From Actinophytocola xinjiangensis (GTDB taxonomy: Bacteria > Actinomycetota > Actinomycetes > Mycobacteriales > Pseudonocardiaceae): a DNA stretch of 64,000 bases. The stretch is from positions 124,001 through 188,000 of the forward strand of contig NZ_MSIF01000006.1 in assembly GCF_001921215.1 (NCBI RefSeq). Reading direction: 5' to 3'. Shown here one piece after another: positions 52,299 to 60,837 of the stretch; position 1 is the first letter of the stretch, and the number at the start of each line of letters is the position of its first letter. The notes beneath the pieces are model-generated. The model was not told where the DNA came from. It saw only the letters and a program-made list of their open reading frames with translations, and made no database searches. Made by a program: the position numbers and the translations under genes.

Positions 52299-52323
52299 CG
52301 GTCTCCGATCCGTGCGGCCGATA

Positions 52324-52357
52324 TCCACTGTGGCCGGAAGCATCCGGCCACAGTGGA
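52324..52357. terminator. 14-bp perfect inverted repeat between surface-protein genes
   Basis: Arms 52324-52337 and 52344-52357 are exact complements around a 6-base loop. It lies between the stop of the choice-of-anchor gene and the start of the WxL-interacting-like gene, where it can terminate or attenuate the transcript. No T run follows. The arm contains the recurrent TCCACTGTGG motif. Confidence 0.6.
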
Positions 52358-52362
52358 CTCGA

Positions 52363-53829
52363 TCAGATCACCGTGAACGTGATCGTCGCGGTGTAGGTGC
52401 CCGGCCGCAGCGTGGTCGGCGCCTCGATGACGAGGCCCGCACCGAGTTCGCTTGAGCCGAACCCTGTACCCGGCTCCGCCGACGCGAGCACACTCACGGC
52501 CGACAGGCCGTCACCGCCGCTGAACCCGGACGGGACGGACGGCCCCGCCACCACCCCGGCGCCTTCCGCCTGCTGGGCGACCACGGGGGTCCAGCCGAGA
52601 CTGCCGCCCCGCAACGTCTCCGCGCCCGCGGTGAAGTCGCCGACCTGGGCAGACACCGTCCACCCCGGAGCGGCAGACCGCGTGTCGGTCACCATCACCG
52701 GCCGCAGGTCACCGCTGGAGACCCACCGGTCACCGGAGGTGCCGAGCTCGAGATCGCTCATCAGCACCCGCCAGTCGTCCGGGTCCACGCTGATGACCAG
52801 CGCGCCGGCGTTCTCGGCCAGGGTCGCCTCGATCTCCTGGCTGGCCGCCGGCGGCGGCTCCTCGCCGTGGTCGTCAACCACCACGGTCACCGGCTCGGAC
52901 TCCGCGACCACGTTGTGGTCGTGGTCGTAAAGCCGCGCGATGACAGCGAGCCCGTCGTGCTGGGCGCTCGCGGTGAAGCTGTACCGCGCGCCACCCGCGT
53001 CCGGCACGATCTGCCACTCCGTCGTTCCCGCCGCACGCGTGAACCAGTGGTAGTGGTCCAGGTCCGTCACCGGATCCTGCACCGCCGTCAACGTCACCAC
53101 ATCACCCGAATGATAGTGATCCGCCAACCCTGTCACACTCAACGACGTCGTCGGCGACTCCTCGCCCACGTCGCCGACCTGGAAGGTGTAGGCCCGCTCG
53201 ACGGAGGTCGCCGTGCCGCCACCGGCCAGGGTCCCGCTCGCCACGACGGTGAACGTGTAGGCGCCCTGCTCGGAGAAGGCCCACTCCGCGTGCGCGTGCA
53301 CGCCGACGTTCGGCGAGATCGTGCCCGGCAGCTGGTAGCCGCCACCGTTCAGCACAGAGATCGGGTTGCCCACCGCGCCGGTCTGCCACAGGAAGACGTT
53401 ACCTGGCCCAGTCACCTCAGTGATGTCGATGCGCAGCGGGTTGGTGAACACGCCACCCGGGATCCGCTCCGTGCTCCACCCCGGCCAGATCAGGTTCGGG
53501 TCCTGGGTCTGCGGGAGGTGGTGGATGACCTCGCCCGGCTCGCCGAGGAAGCTGAGCGCGGGCGGCACCGGGTCGGGCAATTCGAACGCCGCCTCCGGTT
53601 TCACCTTCAGCAGCACGTCCTCCGGCGCATGGAGGACGTGACTACCGGTCACGTCCTCCTGCAATTGGAGGTCCAGCTTGTTGTCGGTCCACGTCAGGGT
53701 GAAGGCGTCGATGTGGCCGTGATCGAGGACCAGCTGGTCCTCGGCCATCGCCGTCGTCGCGGCACCGGTGGTGACGAGTGCCACCGCCGTCGCGACGACA
53801 AGCCAGGGTCTCGCTCGTGTGCGTAACAT
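52363..53829 (-). CDS. Choice-of-anchor M domain surface protein (actinobacterial anchored-repeat family)
   Basis: The 488-residue protein has a signal peptide (MLRTRARPWLVVATAVALVT) and two parts. The N-terminal part is the actinobacterial surface-anchored domain (TIGR03769-like): VLDHGHIDAFTLTW, then GEPGEVIHHLPQTQDPNLIW PGWSTE and HAHAEWAFSEQGAYTFTVVA. A repeat-like Ig segment and a C-terminal adhesion-like domain (FTAGAETLRGGSLGW, TLRPGTYTATITFTV) follow. The ATG at 53829 has GAGG five bases upstream. It starts about 170 bp from a Zur-box-like site and belongs to the same system as the transporter at 58.3-62.5 kb. It may capture or handle zinc or haem at the cell surface, as proposed for the family. 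Confidence 0.8.
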   Translation of the reverse strand: MLRTRARPWLVVATAVALVTTGAATTAMAEDQLVLDHGHIDAFTLTWTDNKLDLQLQEDVTGSHVLHAPEDVLLKVKPEAAFELPDPVPPALSFLGEPGEVIHHLPQTQDPNLIWPGWSTERIPGGVFTNPLRIDITEVTGPGNVFLWQTGAVGNPISVLNGGGYQLPGTISPNVGVHAHAEWAFSEQGAYTFTVVASGTLAGGGTATSVERAYTFQVGDVGEESPTTSLSVTGLADHYHSGDVVTLTAVQDPVTDLDHYHWFTRAAGTTEWQIVPDAGGARYSFTASAQHDGLAVIARLYDHDHNVVAESEPVTVVVDDHGEEPPPAASQEIEATLAENAGALVISVDPDDWRVLMSDLELGTSGDRWVSSGDLRPVMVTDTRSAAPGWTVSAQVGDFTAGAETLRGGSLGWTPVVAQQAEGAGVVAGPSVPSGFSGGDGLSAVSVLASAEPGTGFGSSELGAGLVIEAPTTLRPGTYTATITFTVI

Positions 53830-54234
53830 CCGTTCCTCTCTCTGATTGTCCTCCGTGGCCACCGGATGCGACGCCGTGTGCGGGCAGGTGGCGCCCTGCC
53901 GGTCGACCGGAGGTACGCACATCCACGTCACAGCTACGCGTGTGATCCACACAGCGAGCTGGTCCCCGCGCCGCCGCCGCACCCATACCCTAACCGGACA
54001 TGAATATCGTTATCAATAGAGTGAAGGTGACATCTCACGCCTCGCGGTGCCGAGGTCCGCCAGGCAGCGGTTGTTTGGCGCCGACACGGCCACTCGTCCG
54101 GCCAGGGGCGGTGCTGCGCACGAAAGGGTGCTGGGGACTCGCTGGAGTCCGCTTGGCCGAGGACTTCCCCGGCCCGGTACCCTCAGAACACCTGAACATG
54201 GATGTCATTCCTTTTATCCCTGGAGCTCCCGACA
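53830..54234. other. 405-bp divergent intergenic region
   Basis: It separates the choice-of-anchor gene from the CooC-like ATPase gene. It holds the Zur-box-like site at 54001-54015. Near 54178 the TACCCT hexamer may be a -10 element for the rightward genes. I see no gene here. Confidence 0.5.
54001..54015. promoter_or_regulatory. Zur-box-like site
   Basis: TGAATATCGTTATCA is a 7-1-7 imperfect palindrome close to the actinobacterial Zur consensus TGATAATCGTTATCA or TGAAAATGATTTTCA. It stands in the divergent region between the choice-of-anchor surface gene and the CooC-like ATPase gene, so it may repress both when zinc is sufficient. Confidence 0.65.
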
Positions 54235-55200
54235 GTGAAGATCGCCTTCGTCGGCAAGGGGGGCAGCGGCAAGACCACGTTGTCCTCGCTGTTCGTCCGG
54301 CACCTCGTCGCCCGCGGCCTGCCCGTGCTGGCCATCGACGCCGACATCAACCAGCACCTGGCCACCGCGCTGGGCGCCACCCCGGAGCAAGCCGACGCGC
54401 TGCCGACACTCAGCGCCCACCTGCCGCTGATCAAGGACTACCTGCGGGGAGACAACCCCCGGATCAGCTCAGCCGCCGCCATGGTGAAGACGACCCCGCC
54501 TGGCACCGGGTCACGGCTGCTGACCGTGACCGGGGACAACCCCGTCTACGCGGCGTGCGTGCGCGAAGTTTGCGGGACCCGGCTCGCTGTCACCGGGCCG
54601 TTCACCGAGGAGGACCTCGGCGTCGCCTGCTACCACTCCAAGATCGGCGCTGCCGAACTGCTGCTCAACCACCTCGTCGACGACCGAGGTGAGTACGTCG
54701 TCATGGACATGACCGCGGGCGCGGACTCGTTCGCGTCCGGGCTGTTCACCCGGTTCGACCTCACCGTGCTGGTGTGCGAGCCGACGATGCGCAGTGTGGG
54801 CGTCTACCGGCAGTACCAGAGCTACGCGTCCGACCACGGTGTGCGGATCGCGGTCGTGGGCAACAAGGTCTGCGACGCCGAGGACCTGGAGTTCCTGCGC
54901 GGCCAGCTCGGCAAGGACCTCCTGTGCTGGTTCCGCCGGTCGGATTTCGTGCGTGCCTCGGAACGCGGTGTCGTGCGGCCGTTCGACGAACTGGAACCCG
55001 ACAGCGCCGTGGCCCTGTCTGCGATCCAGGACGAGCTGGACGCCATCACCCGCGACTGGGCCAGCTACCAGGCGCAGGCCGTCACGTTCCACCTCCACAA
55101 CGCGCGTGCGTGGGCCAACGAGCGCGTCGGTGAGGACCTGGCGCTCCAGGTCGAGCCCGGCTTCGTGCCGCGCCCGCCCGTGCGGGCGAACATCAAGTGA
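54235..55200 (+). CDS. CooC-like P-loop ATPase (ArsA/Mrp/MinD class)
   Basis: The 321-residue protein starts at GTG 54235 with GGAG nine bases upstream. It has the deviant Walker A GKGGSGKTTLSSLF (about residues 6-19), DADINQHLATALG (Asp switch), DMTAGADSFASGLFTRFDLT and VVGNKVCDAEDLEFL. These are features of the CooC/ArsA/nitrogenase iron-protein class of ATPases that insert metal cofactors or ferry metals. Zinc-specific members are not firmly known, but the Zur-box position suggests a role in zinc-limited growth. Its stop overlaps the LLM oxidoreductase start (GTGA). Confidence 0.8.
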   Translation: MKIAFVGKGGSGKTTLSSLFVRHLVARGLPVLAIDADINQHLATALGATPEQADALPTLSAHLPLIKDYLRGDNPRISSAAAMVKTTPPGTGSRLLTVTGDNPVYAACVREVCGTRLAVTGPFTEEDLGVACYHSKIGAAELLLNHLVDDRGEYVVMDMTAGADSFASGLFTRFDLTVLVCEPTMRSVGVYRQYQSYASDHGVRIAVVGNKVCDAEDLEFLRGQLGKDLLCWFRRSDFVRASERGVVRPFDELEPDSAVALSAIQDELDAITRDWASYQAQAVTFHLHNARAWANERVGEDLALQVEPGFVPRPPVRANIK

Positions 55201-56216
55201 CGACCGGCCTCCGGGTCGGGGTTTTTCTGCTGGCCGGCCGGTTCCCCGGCCAAGACGACGGCACCGCGCTGCGACGCGCGCGGGACGCGGTGGTGCGCGC
55301 CGAGGCCGCCGGGTTCGACGACGCGTGGATCGCCGAGCATCACTTCATGTCCTACGGCACCTGCCCCTCCGCGATCACGTTCGCCGCGCACGCACTCGGG
55401 GCGACCTCGCGTATCGGGCTGGGCACGGCCGTCAGCGTGCTGTCGACCACACACCCGGTGGCACTCGCCGAGCAGGTCGCACTTCTCGACCACCTCGCCG
55501 ACGGCCGCCTGTCACTCGGTGTCGGGCGCGGTGGCCCCTGGGTGGACCTCGAAGTGCTGGATACCGGGCTCGCCCGCTACGAACACGGCTTCGCCGAGGG
55601 TCTGGACCTGTTGCTGCGCGGCCTGACGGAACCGACGGTCGCCGCCGACGGCGACCACTTCGCGTTCCGCGAGGTGCCGATGGTGCCCCGGCCGTTGACC
55701 CGGCCGAGGCCACCGGTGGTCGTCGCGGCCACGTCCGAGCCGACGGCGCGGCTGGCCGCGGCACGCGGGCTGCCGATGCTGCTCGGCCTGCACATGACCG
55801 ACGACGAGAAGGCCGCCATGGTGGCGAGGTACGACGCCACGGCACGCGAGGCGGGCCACGACCCGGCGTCCGTCCGGCACGTGTCCGCGATGCTCGCGCA
55901 GGTCGCTGACGACCGTGACCAGGCACGCGCACAGGTCCGGGCCGCGATGCCCGGCTGGCTCACCGAGGGGCTGGCCGGGTACGTGCCGATCGACGGTAGG
56001 CCCCGGCCACGCCGCGACCCGGTGCCCTACACCGACTTTCTCGCCGAACTGCACGCGCTGGGCAGCCCGGCCGACTGTGCGCGACGGATCCGCGACAGCG
56101 CGGACCGTACCGGCATCCGCCACGTCGTCCTCATGGTCGAGGCACGCGGCGACCACCAGGCGACCATGGACAACATCGCCCGCCTCGGCGATGAGGTGCT
56201 CCCGCTGCTGCGCTGA
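55197..56216 (+). CDS. LLM-class flavin-dependent oxidoreductase
   Basis: The 339-residue protein is a luciferase-like monooxygenase: GVFLLAGRFPGQ, DAWIAEHHFMSYGTCPSAI, RIGLGTAVSVLSTTHPVALAE, GRLSLGVGRGGPWVDLE and PPVVVAATSEPTARLAAARG. It probably uses FMNH2 or F420. GTG start overlaps the ATPase stop by 4 bp, so the two form an operon. Its substrate is unknown; the only context is zinc regulation. It ends two bases before the convergent SCO5389-type gene. Confidence 0.88.
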   Translation: MTTGLRVGVFLLAGRFPGQDDGTALRRARDAVVRAEAAGFDDAWIAEHHFMSYGTCPSAITFAAHALGATSRIGLGTAVSVLSTTHPVALAEQVALLDHLADGRLSLGVGRGGPWVDLEVLDTGLARYEHGFAEGLDLLLRGLTEPTVAADGDHFAFREVPMVPRPLTRPRPPVVVAATSEPTARLAAARGLPMLLGLHMTDDEKAAMVARYDATAREAGHDPASVRHVSAMLAQVADDRDQARAQVRAAMPGWLTEGLAGYVPIDGRPRPRRDPVPYTDFLAELHALGSPADCARRIRDSADRTGIRHVVLMVEARGDHQATMDNIARLGDEVLPLLR

Positions 56217-56218
56217 GT

Positions 56219-56611
56219 TCAGCAGTCACGCAGCTCCGGGCTCTGGTTCAGCAGTTGCCCCCTCGGCGAGATGAACGCGCGGTAGCGGTCACTGTCCACA
56301 GCGGACGGCGTGAACGCCGCGACCCGGTGGCAGTTCTGGAACGCCAGCTTGACGCCGTAGTGGCGTTCGAGACCGCCGCGGATCGCGTCCGAGGCCAGCG
56401 CCCGCAACAGCTGGCCGCGATCGGCCTCGCTGGGCGGCGGGATCTCATTGTCGGCGAAGTCCCCGCCCTCGGCACGCAGTTCGGACACCACTCCGTCGAT
56501 GACCTTCCACGCGTACGGCAGGGAGTCCCGCACCACCAGGACGAAGTCGGCATCGGCGACCTCGCCCCGCTCGGCGCGCTCCAGAAGCTCCGCGGGTACG
56601 TCCAGCGACAT
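56219..56611 (-). CDS. SCO5389-type small conserved actinobacterial protein
   Basis: The 130-residue protein matches my recollection of the SCO5389 family: MSLDVPAELLERAERGEVAD, RDSLPYAWKVIDGVV, GQLLRALASDAIRGGLERHY, FQNCHRVAAF and a C-terminal LLNQSPELRDC. Function unknown. The ATG at 56611 has GGAGG eight bases upstream; an upstream start at 56626 is less likely. It shares an intergenic region with the methyltransferase gene that carries a Zur-box-like site. Confidence 0.75.
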   Translation of the reverse strand: MSLDVPAELLERAERGEVADADFVLVVRDSLPYAWKVIDGVVSELRAEGGDFADNEIPPPSEADRGQLLRALASDAIRGGLERHYGVKLAFQNCHRVAAFTPSAVDSDRYRAFISPRGQLLNQSPELRDC

Positions 56612-56729
56612 GACAACGACCTCCAACGATCAGTCAGACGACTGCTTCCAGTGCTACTTCCCGCCGTCATCACCGACAAGGACCCTGGCACAGGATCACC
56701 GGTATGGACCAGCGGCTGCCATCCTCAAG

Positions 56730-56744
56730 CGACAACGATTATCA
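56730..56744. promoter_or_regulatory. Zur-box-like site
   Basis: CGACAACGATTATCA differs at two positions from the palindrome TGATAACGATTATCA. It lies 9 bp before the methyltransferase ATG and about 120 bp upstream of the SCO5389-type gene, in the right place to block transcription of the methyltransferase. Confidence 0.6.
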
Positions 56745-56752
56745 TCTCAATT

Positions 56753-57574
56753 ATGATAGCTGATTCTCGGCAGGACAACACCCGGCGCGCGTTCGACGAC
56801 GCCGCCACCGACTTCACCGCCCTCGGGCGCCACCTGTGGGACCCCATCGGCGCCGCGACGGCGGCGGCCGCCCAACTCGGCCCGGGTGACCGGGTCATGG
56901 ACGCGTGCTGCGGCGCGGGCGCCTCCGCAATCCCCGCCGCAGGCCTCGTCGGCGCGGACGGGGTGGTGGACGCGGTCGACCTGTCCGGCCCGATGGTTGG
57001 TGAGCTGCGACGGCTGTCCTCCGACCTACCCCAACTGCACGCCACCCAGGCGGACGTGACGACCTGGGACACGGCCGGCTACGACGCGGTCCTCTGCGCA
57101 CTCGGCATATTCTTCTTCCCCGACATGACCGAGGGCACCCGGCACCTGATCTCCCGCACCCGGCCCGGCGGGCGCGTCGTGTTCACGATCTGGCGTGGGG
57201 ACGCGATGGCCGCCGCAGGCCGTTGCCTCGGCCACGCGGTGGCGGCCGTCACCGACGCGGCCCCTCCACAGGAACGCGAACCCCATCTGTTCGACCGGAT
57301 CAACAAGGCGGACACCTACCTGGCCTGGCTGACCGAACTGGGACTGACCGACGTGGACGTGGCCACCCACGAACTGCGGCTGCCCCTCACCCCGGACCTG
57401 GCGTGGCTGGTGATCACCGGCTCTGGCTACCGGGGCGCCCTCGGCAACCTCGAACCCGACGTCGTCGAGGACGTGCGCAAGCGCTACCTTGACTCGCTCC
57501 ACGCCGAGGGGATCACCGAGTTCGACGGGACCACCCTGATCGGCATCGGCCTCTCCCCTCGGCACGCCAGGTAG
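56753..57574 (+). CDS. Class I SAM-dependent methyltransferase
   Basis: The 273-residue protein has motif I DRVMDACCGAGASAIPAAGL (about residue 45), motif II with DAVDLSGPMVGEL, YDAVLCALGIFFFPDM (post II) and RPGGRVVFTIWRG (motif III), as in UbiE/Methyltransf_11 proteins. Its substrate is not indicated. The ATG at 56753 lies very close to a Zur-box-like site, so its mRNA may be leaderless. The next gene downstream is zur, about 215 bp away. Confidence 0.85.
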   Translation: MIADSRQDNTRRAFDDAATDFTALGRHLWDPIGAATAAAAQLGPGDRVMDACCGAGASAIPAAGLVGADGVVDAVDLSGPMVGELRRLSSDLPQLHATQADVTTWDTAGYDAVLCALGIFFFPDMTEGTRHLISRTRPGGRVVFTIWRGDAMAAAGRCLGHAVAAVTDAAPPQEREPHLFDRINKADTYLAWLTELGLTDVDVATHELRLPLTPDLAWLVITGSGYRGALGNLEPDVVEDVRKRYLDSLHAEGITEFDGTTLIGIGLSPRHAR

Positions 57575-57790
57575 TCCGGTGTGGATCCTGCCCAGACGCA
57601 GAACCCGAGCCACTCCGTCACCTTCCGGGTCAGCGGCACGCTGACCTCGGGGGATTACCGTGTCCGACCAGGCGACCCACACGTTCACTCCGCAGTCATG
57701 AGAGCGGTCGTGGGCCGCCGTTCGCGGCGGCCAACGACCCACATGGTCTACTCTCGACAGGAACCAGGTGCCGCACCACATGGAGTCCTG
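57575..57790. other. Intergenic region upstream of zur
   Basis: A GGCCGCC/GGCGGCC inverted repeat with a 6-base loop is at about 57713-57732 and could end the methyltransferase transcript. The rest presumably contains the zur promoter. No Zur box was seen here. Confidence 0.4.
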
Positions 57791-58204
57791 TTGAGCAGTG
57801 ATCGTTCCCGGCCAGCCGTTCCCGGACAGCGGTCGACCCGGCAGCGTACCGCGGTCGCGGCCCTGCTCGAGGAGATCGCGGAGTTCCGTTCCGCCCAGGA
57901 CCTGTTCGAGGAGCTGCGCAGCCGCGGCGAGGACGTCGGACTGACCACCGTCTACCGGACCCTCCAGTCGCTCGCCGACGCCGACGAGATCGACGTCCTG
58001 CGCTTCGACTCCGGCGAGGCCTACTACCGCCGCTGTTCCCGCGGCCATCACCACCATCTCGTGTGCCGCGACTGCGGGCGCACCGTCGAGGTCACCGGCC
58101 CGACGGTGGAGCGCTGGGCCGACAAGATCGCCGCCGAGCACGGCTTCACCGATGTGGGCCACTCGCTGGAGATCTTCGGCCGCTGCACCGCCTGCGCGGG
58201 CTGA
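57791..58204 (+). CDS. zur: Zinc uptake regulator of the Fur family
   Basis: The 137-residue protein is Fur-like: winged-helix segment FRSAQDLFEELRSRGEDVGL-TTVYRTLQSLAD, then GEAYYRRCSRGHHHHLVCRDCG. It keeps the His-rich metal site and both CxxC pairs (CRDC and CTAC) of the structural zinc site. The probable start is TTG at 57791 with GGAG five bases before it, giving normal length. It is upstream of a zinc ABC transporter and near three Zur-box-like sites, so I call it Zur rather than Fur. Confidence 0.9.
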   Translation: MSSDRSRPAVPGQRSTRQRTAVAALLEEIAEFRSAQDLFEELRSRGEDVGLTTVYRTLQSLADADEIDVLRFDSGEAYYRRCSRGHHHHLVCRDCGRTVEVTGPTVERWADKIAAEHGFTDVGHSLEIFGRCTACAG

Positions 58205-58278
58205 CCTTCCCCACTCGATCCGCGACCGCGACAGCGGCCGCGGATTCCGGCATGGACGCCATCCGCGCTTATCGCATA

Positions 58279-58293
58279 TGGTAATCATTGTCG
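58279..58293. promoter_or_regulatory. Zur-box-like site
   Basis: TGGTAATCATTGTCG has three mismatches to TGATAATCATTATCA and stands 33 bp before the GTG start of the substrate-binding lipoprotein, where it can repress the transporter operon. Confidence 0.65.
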
Positions 58294-58325
58294 CGAAGGT
58301 CCCACCATAGATTGGCTGCCGAGTC

Positions 58326-59897
58326 GTGCGTTTCCTCCGTCACTCCCGGCGACGCTCCCCGGTCGCGTGGCTGGCCGTGTTGATCGCCATCACGGGATGC
58401 GCGGCGCCACCCGCGTTGACTGACCGGGACAACCGGCTGCAGGTGGTGACCACGACCGGTCTGTTGCGGGACCTGGTATCGCGGGTGGGCGGGGATCGGG
58501 TGAACGTGACGTCCCTGGTGCCCGACGGCGCCGACCCGCACTCCTACGAGCCGAGCCTGCGCGACGTGCGTGACGTCGTCTACGCCGACGTCGCCTTCAG
58601 CAACTACGTGATGCTCGAGGAACACAACGTCATCAAGACCCTCGACGCGAACCTTGACGTGGACGCGGCGAACGTCTCGCTGGCCGAGAGCGCGGTCAAG
58701 TACGCCGCCGAGATCATCCCGCTGGTCGAGGACGTCTCCCTGGACACGATCTGGCTGGGTCTGCGCGCCAGGGGCAACGGCGCCCGGTACGGGGCGAACC
58801 GCGCGTCGGACGTGGTACTGAGCATGACCGCGGCCCGGGGACCGGGTGCGGTCTTCGGTTACCTCACCGGTTCGTTCGGTGACACCGACGTCTACTTCGA
58901 CTCGAGTGACGGGTTCGACGCCGGCGACGGGTACCGCGAGGACACCGCCACACTGCCAGCCGACGCGCACACCCACATGTCGTGGGTGTTCACCGAGCCC
59001 GGCACCTATGAACTGACCCTGTCCGCCCGCCTGCGGGTCGACCAACAGAGCCGTCCCATCCCACTGGGTGAATCGACGTTCACCGTCGCGGTCGGGGTAC
59101 CGCCCGCCGAGTCCGGGGTGGACGGTGCCACCGTCCTGGACCGTGGGCACGCCGACCTCACCGTCGATCTGGAGCGTGAGGAGGTGTACGCGCTCTACGA
59201 CCCGGAGGGTGGCGGCGAGGCGACTCAGGAGGTCGTCCCGGCGGACCGGGCGGTGATCGAGGTGCCGAACAAGGCGCTCGCCGAGGTCCCGACGGCGTCG
59301 CAGTTCGGGTTCCTCGGCCACGCTGGTGACCAGATCTACCAGCTGGCACAGGCTGTGCTGGGCAAGCACGTGCACGGTGAGATCGACCCACATCTGTGGC
59401 AGGACGTGCACAACGCGATGTCCTACGTGGAGGTCATCCGCGACACGCTGATCGAGCGGGATCCCGGGAGCGCCAAGGAATACCGACGCAACACGACCGC
59501 CTACCTCGAAGAACTTGAGGAGCTCGACACCTACGTGCGAGACCGGACCGCGCAGATCCCGGAGTCGCGGCGTTACCTCGTGACCACACACGACGCGTTC
59601 GCCTATCTCGCCCAGGCCTACGACATGACCGTGGCCGGGTTCGTCACTCCCAATCCGGCCACGGAACCTTCTCTGGCCGACCGCCGCAAGCTCACCGACA
59701 CCATCCGCAACCTGCGCGTGCCCGCGGTGTTCCTCGAACCCAACCTCGCCGCACGCTCCTCAACCCTCACCGAGGTGGCCGCGGAACAGGGCATCCGGGT
59801 CTGCCCGATCTACGGCGACACCTTCGACGACACCGTCAACACCTATGTGGCGATGATGCGGTTCAACGCGGACTCACTGCGTGACTGCCTGCGCTGA
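58326..59897 (+). CDS. Anchored-repeat ABC transporter substrate-binding lipoprotein (zinc)
   Basis: The 523-residue protein has a lipobox LIAITGC (Cys at about residue 25) and two ZnuA-like halves (residues 35-125 and about 350-523) with metal His in GADPHSYEP and EIDPHLWQDVHNAM, DAFAYLAQAYDM, and FLEPNLAARSSTLTEVA. An anchored-repeat domain of about 190 residues (FDAGDGYREDTATLPADAHTHMSWVFTEPG) is inserted between them, as in the TIGR03772-type family. It binds zinc (or manganese) outside the membrane for the ABC transporter encoded downstream. The GTG at 58326 follows a Zur-box-like site. Confidence 0.9.
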   Translation: MRFLRHSRRRSPVAWLAVLIAITGCAAPPALTDRDNRLQVVTTTGLLRDLVSRVGGDRVNVTSLVPDGADPHSYEPSLRDVRDVVYADVAFSNYVMLEEHNVIKTLDANLDVDAANVSLAESAVKYAAEIIPLVEDVSLDTIWLGLRARGNGARYGANRASDVVLSMTAARGPGAVFGYLTGSFGDTDVYFDSSDGFDAGDGYREDTATLPADAHTHMSWVFTEPGTYELTLSARLRVDQQSRPIPLGESTFTVAVGVPPAESGVDGATVLDRGHADLTVDLEREEVYALYDPEGGGEATQEVVPADRAVIEVPNKALAEVPTASQFGFLGHAGDQIYQLAQAVLGKHVHGEIDPHLWQDVHNAMSYVEVIRDTLIERDPGSAKEYRRNTTAYLEELEELDTYVRDRTAQIPESRRYLVTTHDAFAYLAQAYDMTVAGFVTPNPATEPSLADRRKLTDTIRNLRVPAVFLEPNLAARSSTLTEVAAEQGIRVCPIYGDTFDDTVNTYVAMMRFNADSLRDCLR

Positions 59898-59907
59898 AAG
59901 GACATCG

Positions 59908-60837
59908 ATGAGACGCGCTCTCGCGCTGCCGGGCGCCGCACTGCTCGCGGCGCTGCTCGCACCCGCCGCCCTGGCACAACCACCCAGCGACGAGCTGGAC
60001 CAGACCATCGGCGCCGACCAACCGGTGTCGACCGACCGCGCCGTGCTGTCACTGGGACACGTCGACATCGGCCCCCGGTACGTCGACGGCGTGTGGACGC
60101 TCATGGTGCATGATGACACGCGCGCCATCGTGGACCGGTCGGTGTGGCGCGAGCTCGACCAGACGGTGTTCCAGGTGTCGGACACCGCGGTACTGCCGGT
60201 GCCGGAGGACCCCTCCTACTCGTTCATCGGCGAACCCGGCACGAGCGTGTACGTGTTACCGCAGGTGCAGAACCCGGACGTGGTGTGGGTGGGGTGGAAC
60301 ACCCAGGATCCCGACGTGATGGACACGATCGAGGGCGGGGTCACACTCACCCTCACCAGCCTCGACGGGCCCGGCGAGTTGTTCGTGTACCTGCAGGCGG
60401 GCAACTTCGGCGCCGCCGACGTGCTCTGGGACTCGACGAAGAGCGAACGGCAGGACATCTGGGTGGAGGTCAACACCCACACCCACGCCAACTGGGTCTT
60501 CACCGAACCCGGCGTCTACCTCGCCCAGGTCGAGGCGACCGCCGACCTCGTCGACGGCAGCACCGTCAACGGCACCGCGGCCCTGCGATTCGCCGTCGGG
60601 AATGCCACCGATCCCGAAGGCGCCTTCGCCGCCAAGGAACACGCCGTCCCCTCAATCCCCGCGGGTGCGACCCGGGCAGGCGCTTCCAGTGACCCGGCCG
60701 AAGAAGCGAGCTCCGGCCCGGACGTGCTCACTCTGGCCCTGGCCGGGGTCGCGCTGATCCTCGCAGCCGGGATGGTCGTCGTCGTGGTTCGCGGCCGGGC
60801 CGCGAAACGTCACGCCGCCAGCAGGGACACACCATGA
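59908..60837 (+). CDS. Transporter-associated anchored surface protein
   Basis: The 309-residue protein has a signal peptide (MRRALALPGAALLAALLAPA), one anchored-repeat domain (VLSLGHVDIGPRYVDGVWTL, PEDPSYSFIGEPGTSVYVLP, HTHANWVFTEPGVYLAQVEA) and a C-terminal membrane helix (LTLALAGVALILAAGMVVVV) with a short basic tail. It has AAAGGA before ATG 59908. It overlaps the ATP-binding gene (ATGA) and belongs to the same transport system; it may present or capture metal at the surface. Confidence 0.85.
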   Translation: MRRALALPGAALLAALLAPAALAQPPSDELDQTIGADQPVSTDRAVLSLGHVDIGPRYVDGVWTLMVHDDTRAIVDRSVWRELDQTVFQVSDTAVLPVPEDPSYSFIGEPGTSVYVLPQVQNPDVVWVGWNTQDPDVMDTIEGGVTLTLTSLDGPGELFVYLQAGNFGAADVLWDSTKSERQDIWVEVNTHTHANWVFTEPGVYLAQVEATADLVDGSTVNGTAALRFAVGNATDPEGAFAAKEHAVPSIPAGATRAGASSDPAEEASSGPDVLTLALAGVALILAAGMVVVVVRGRAAKRHAASRDTP

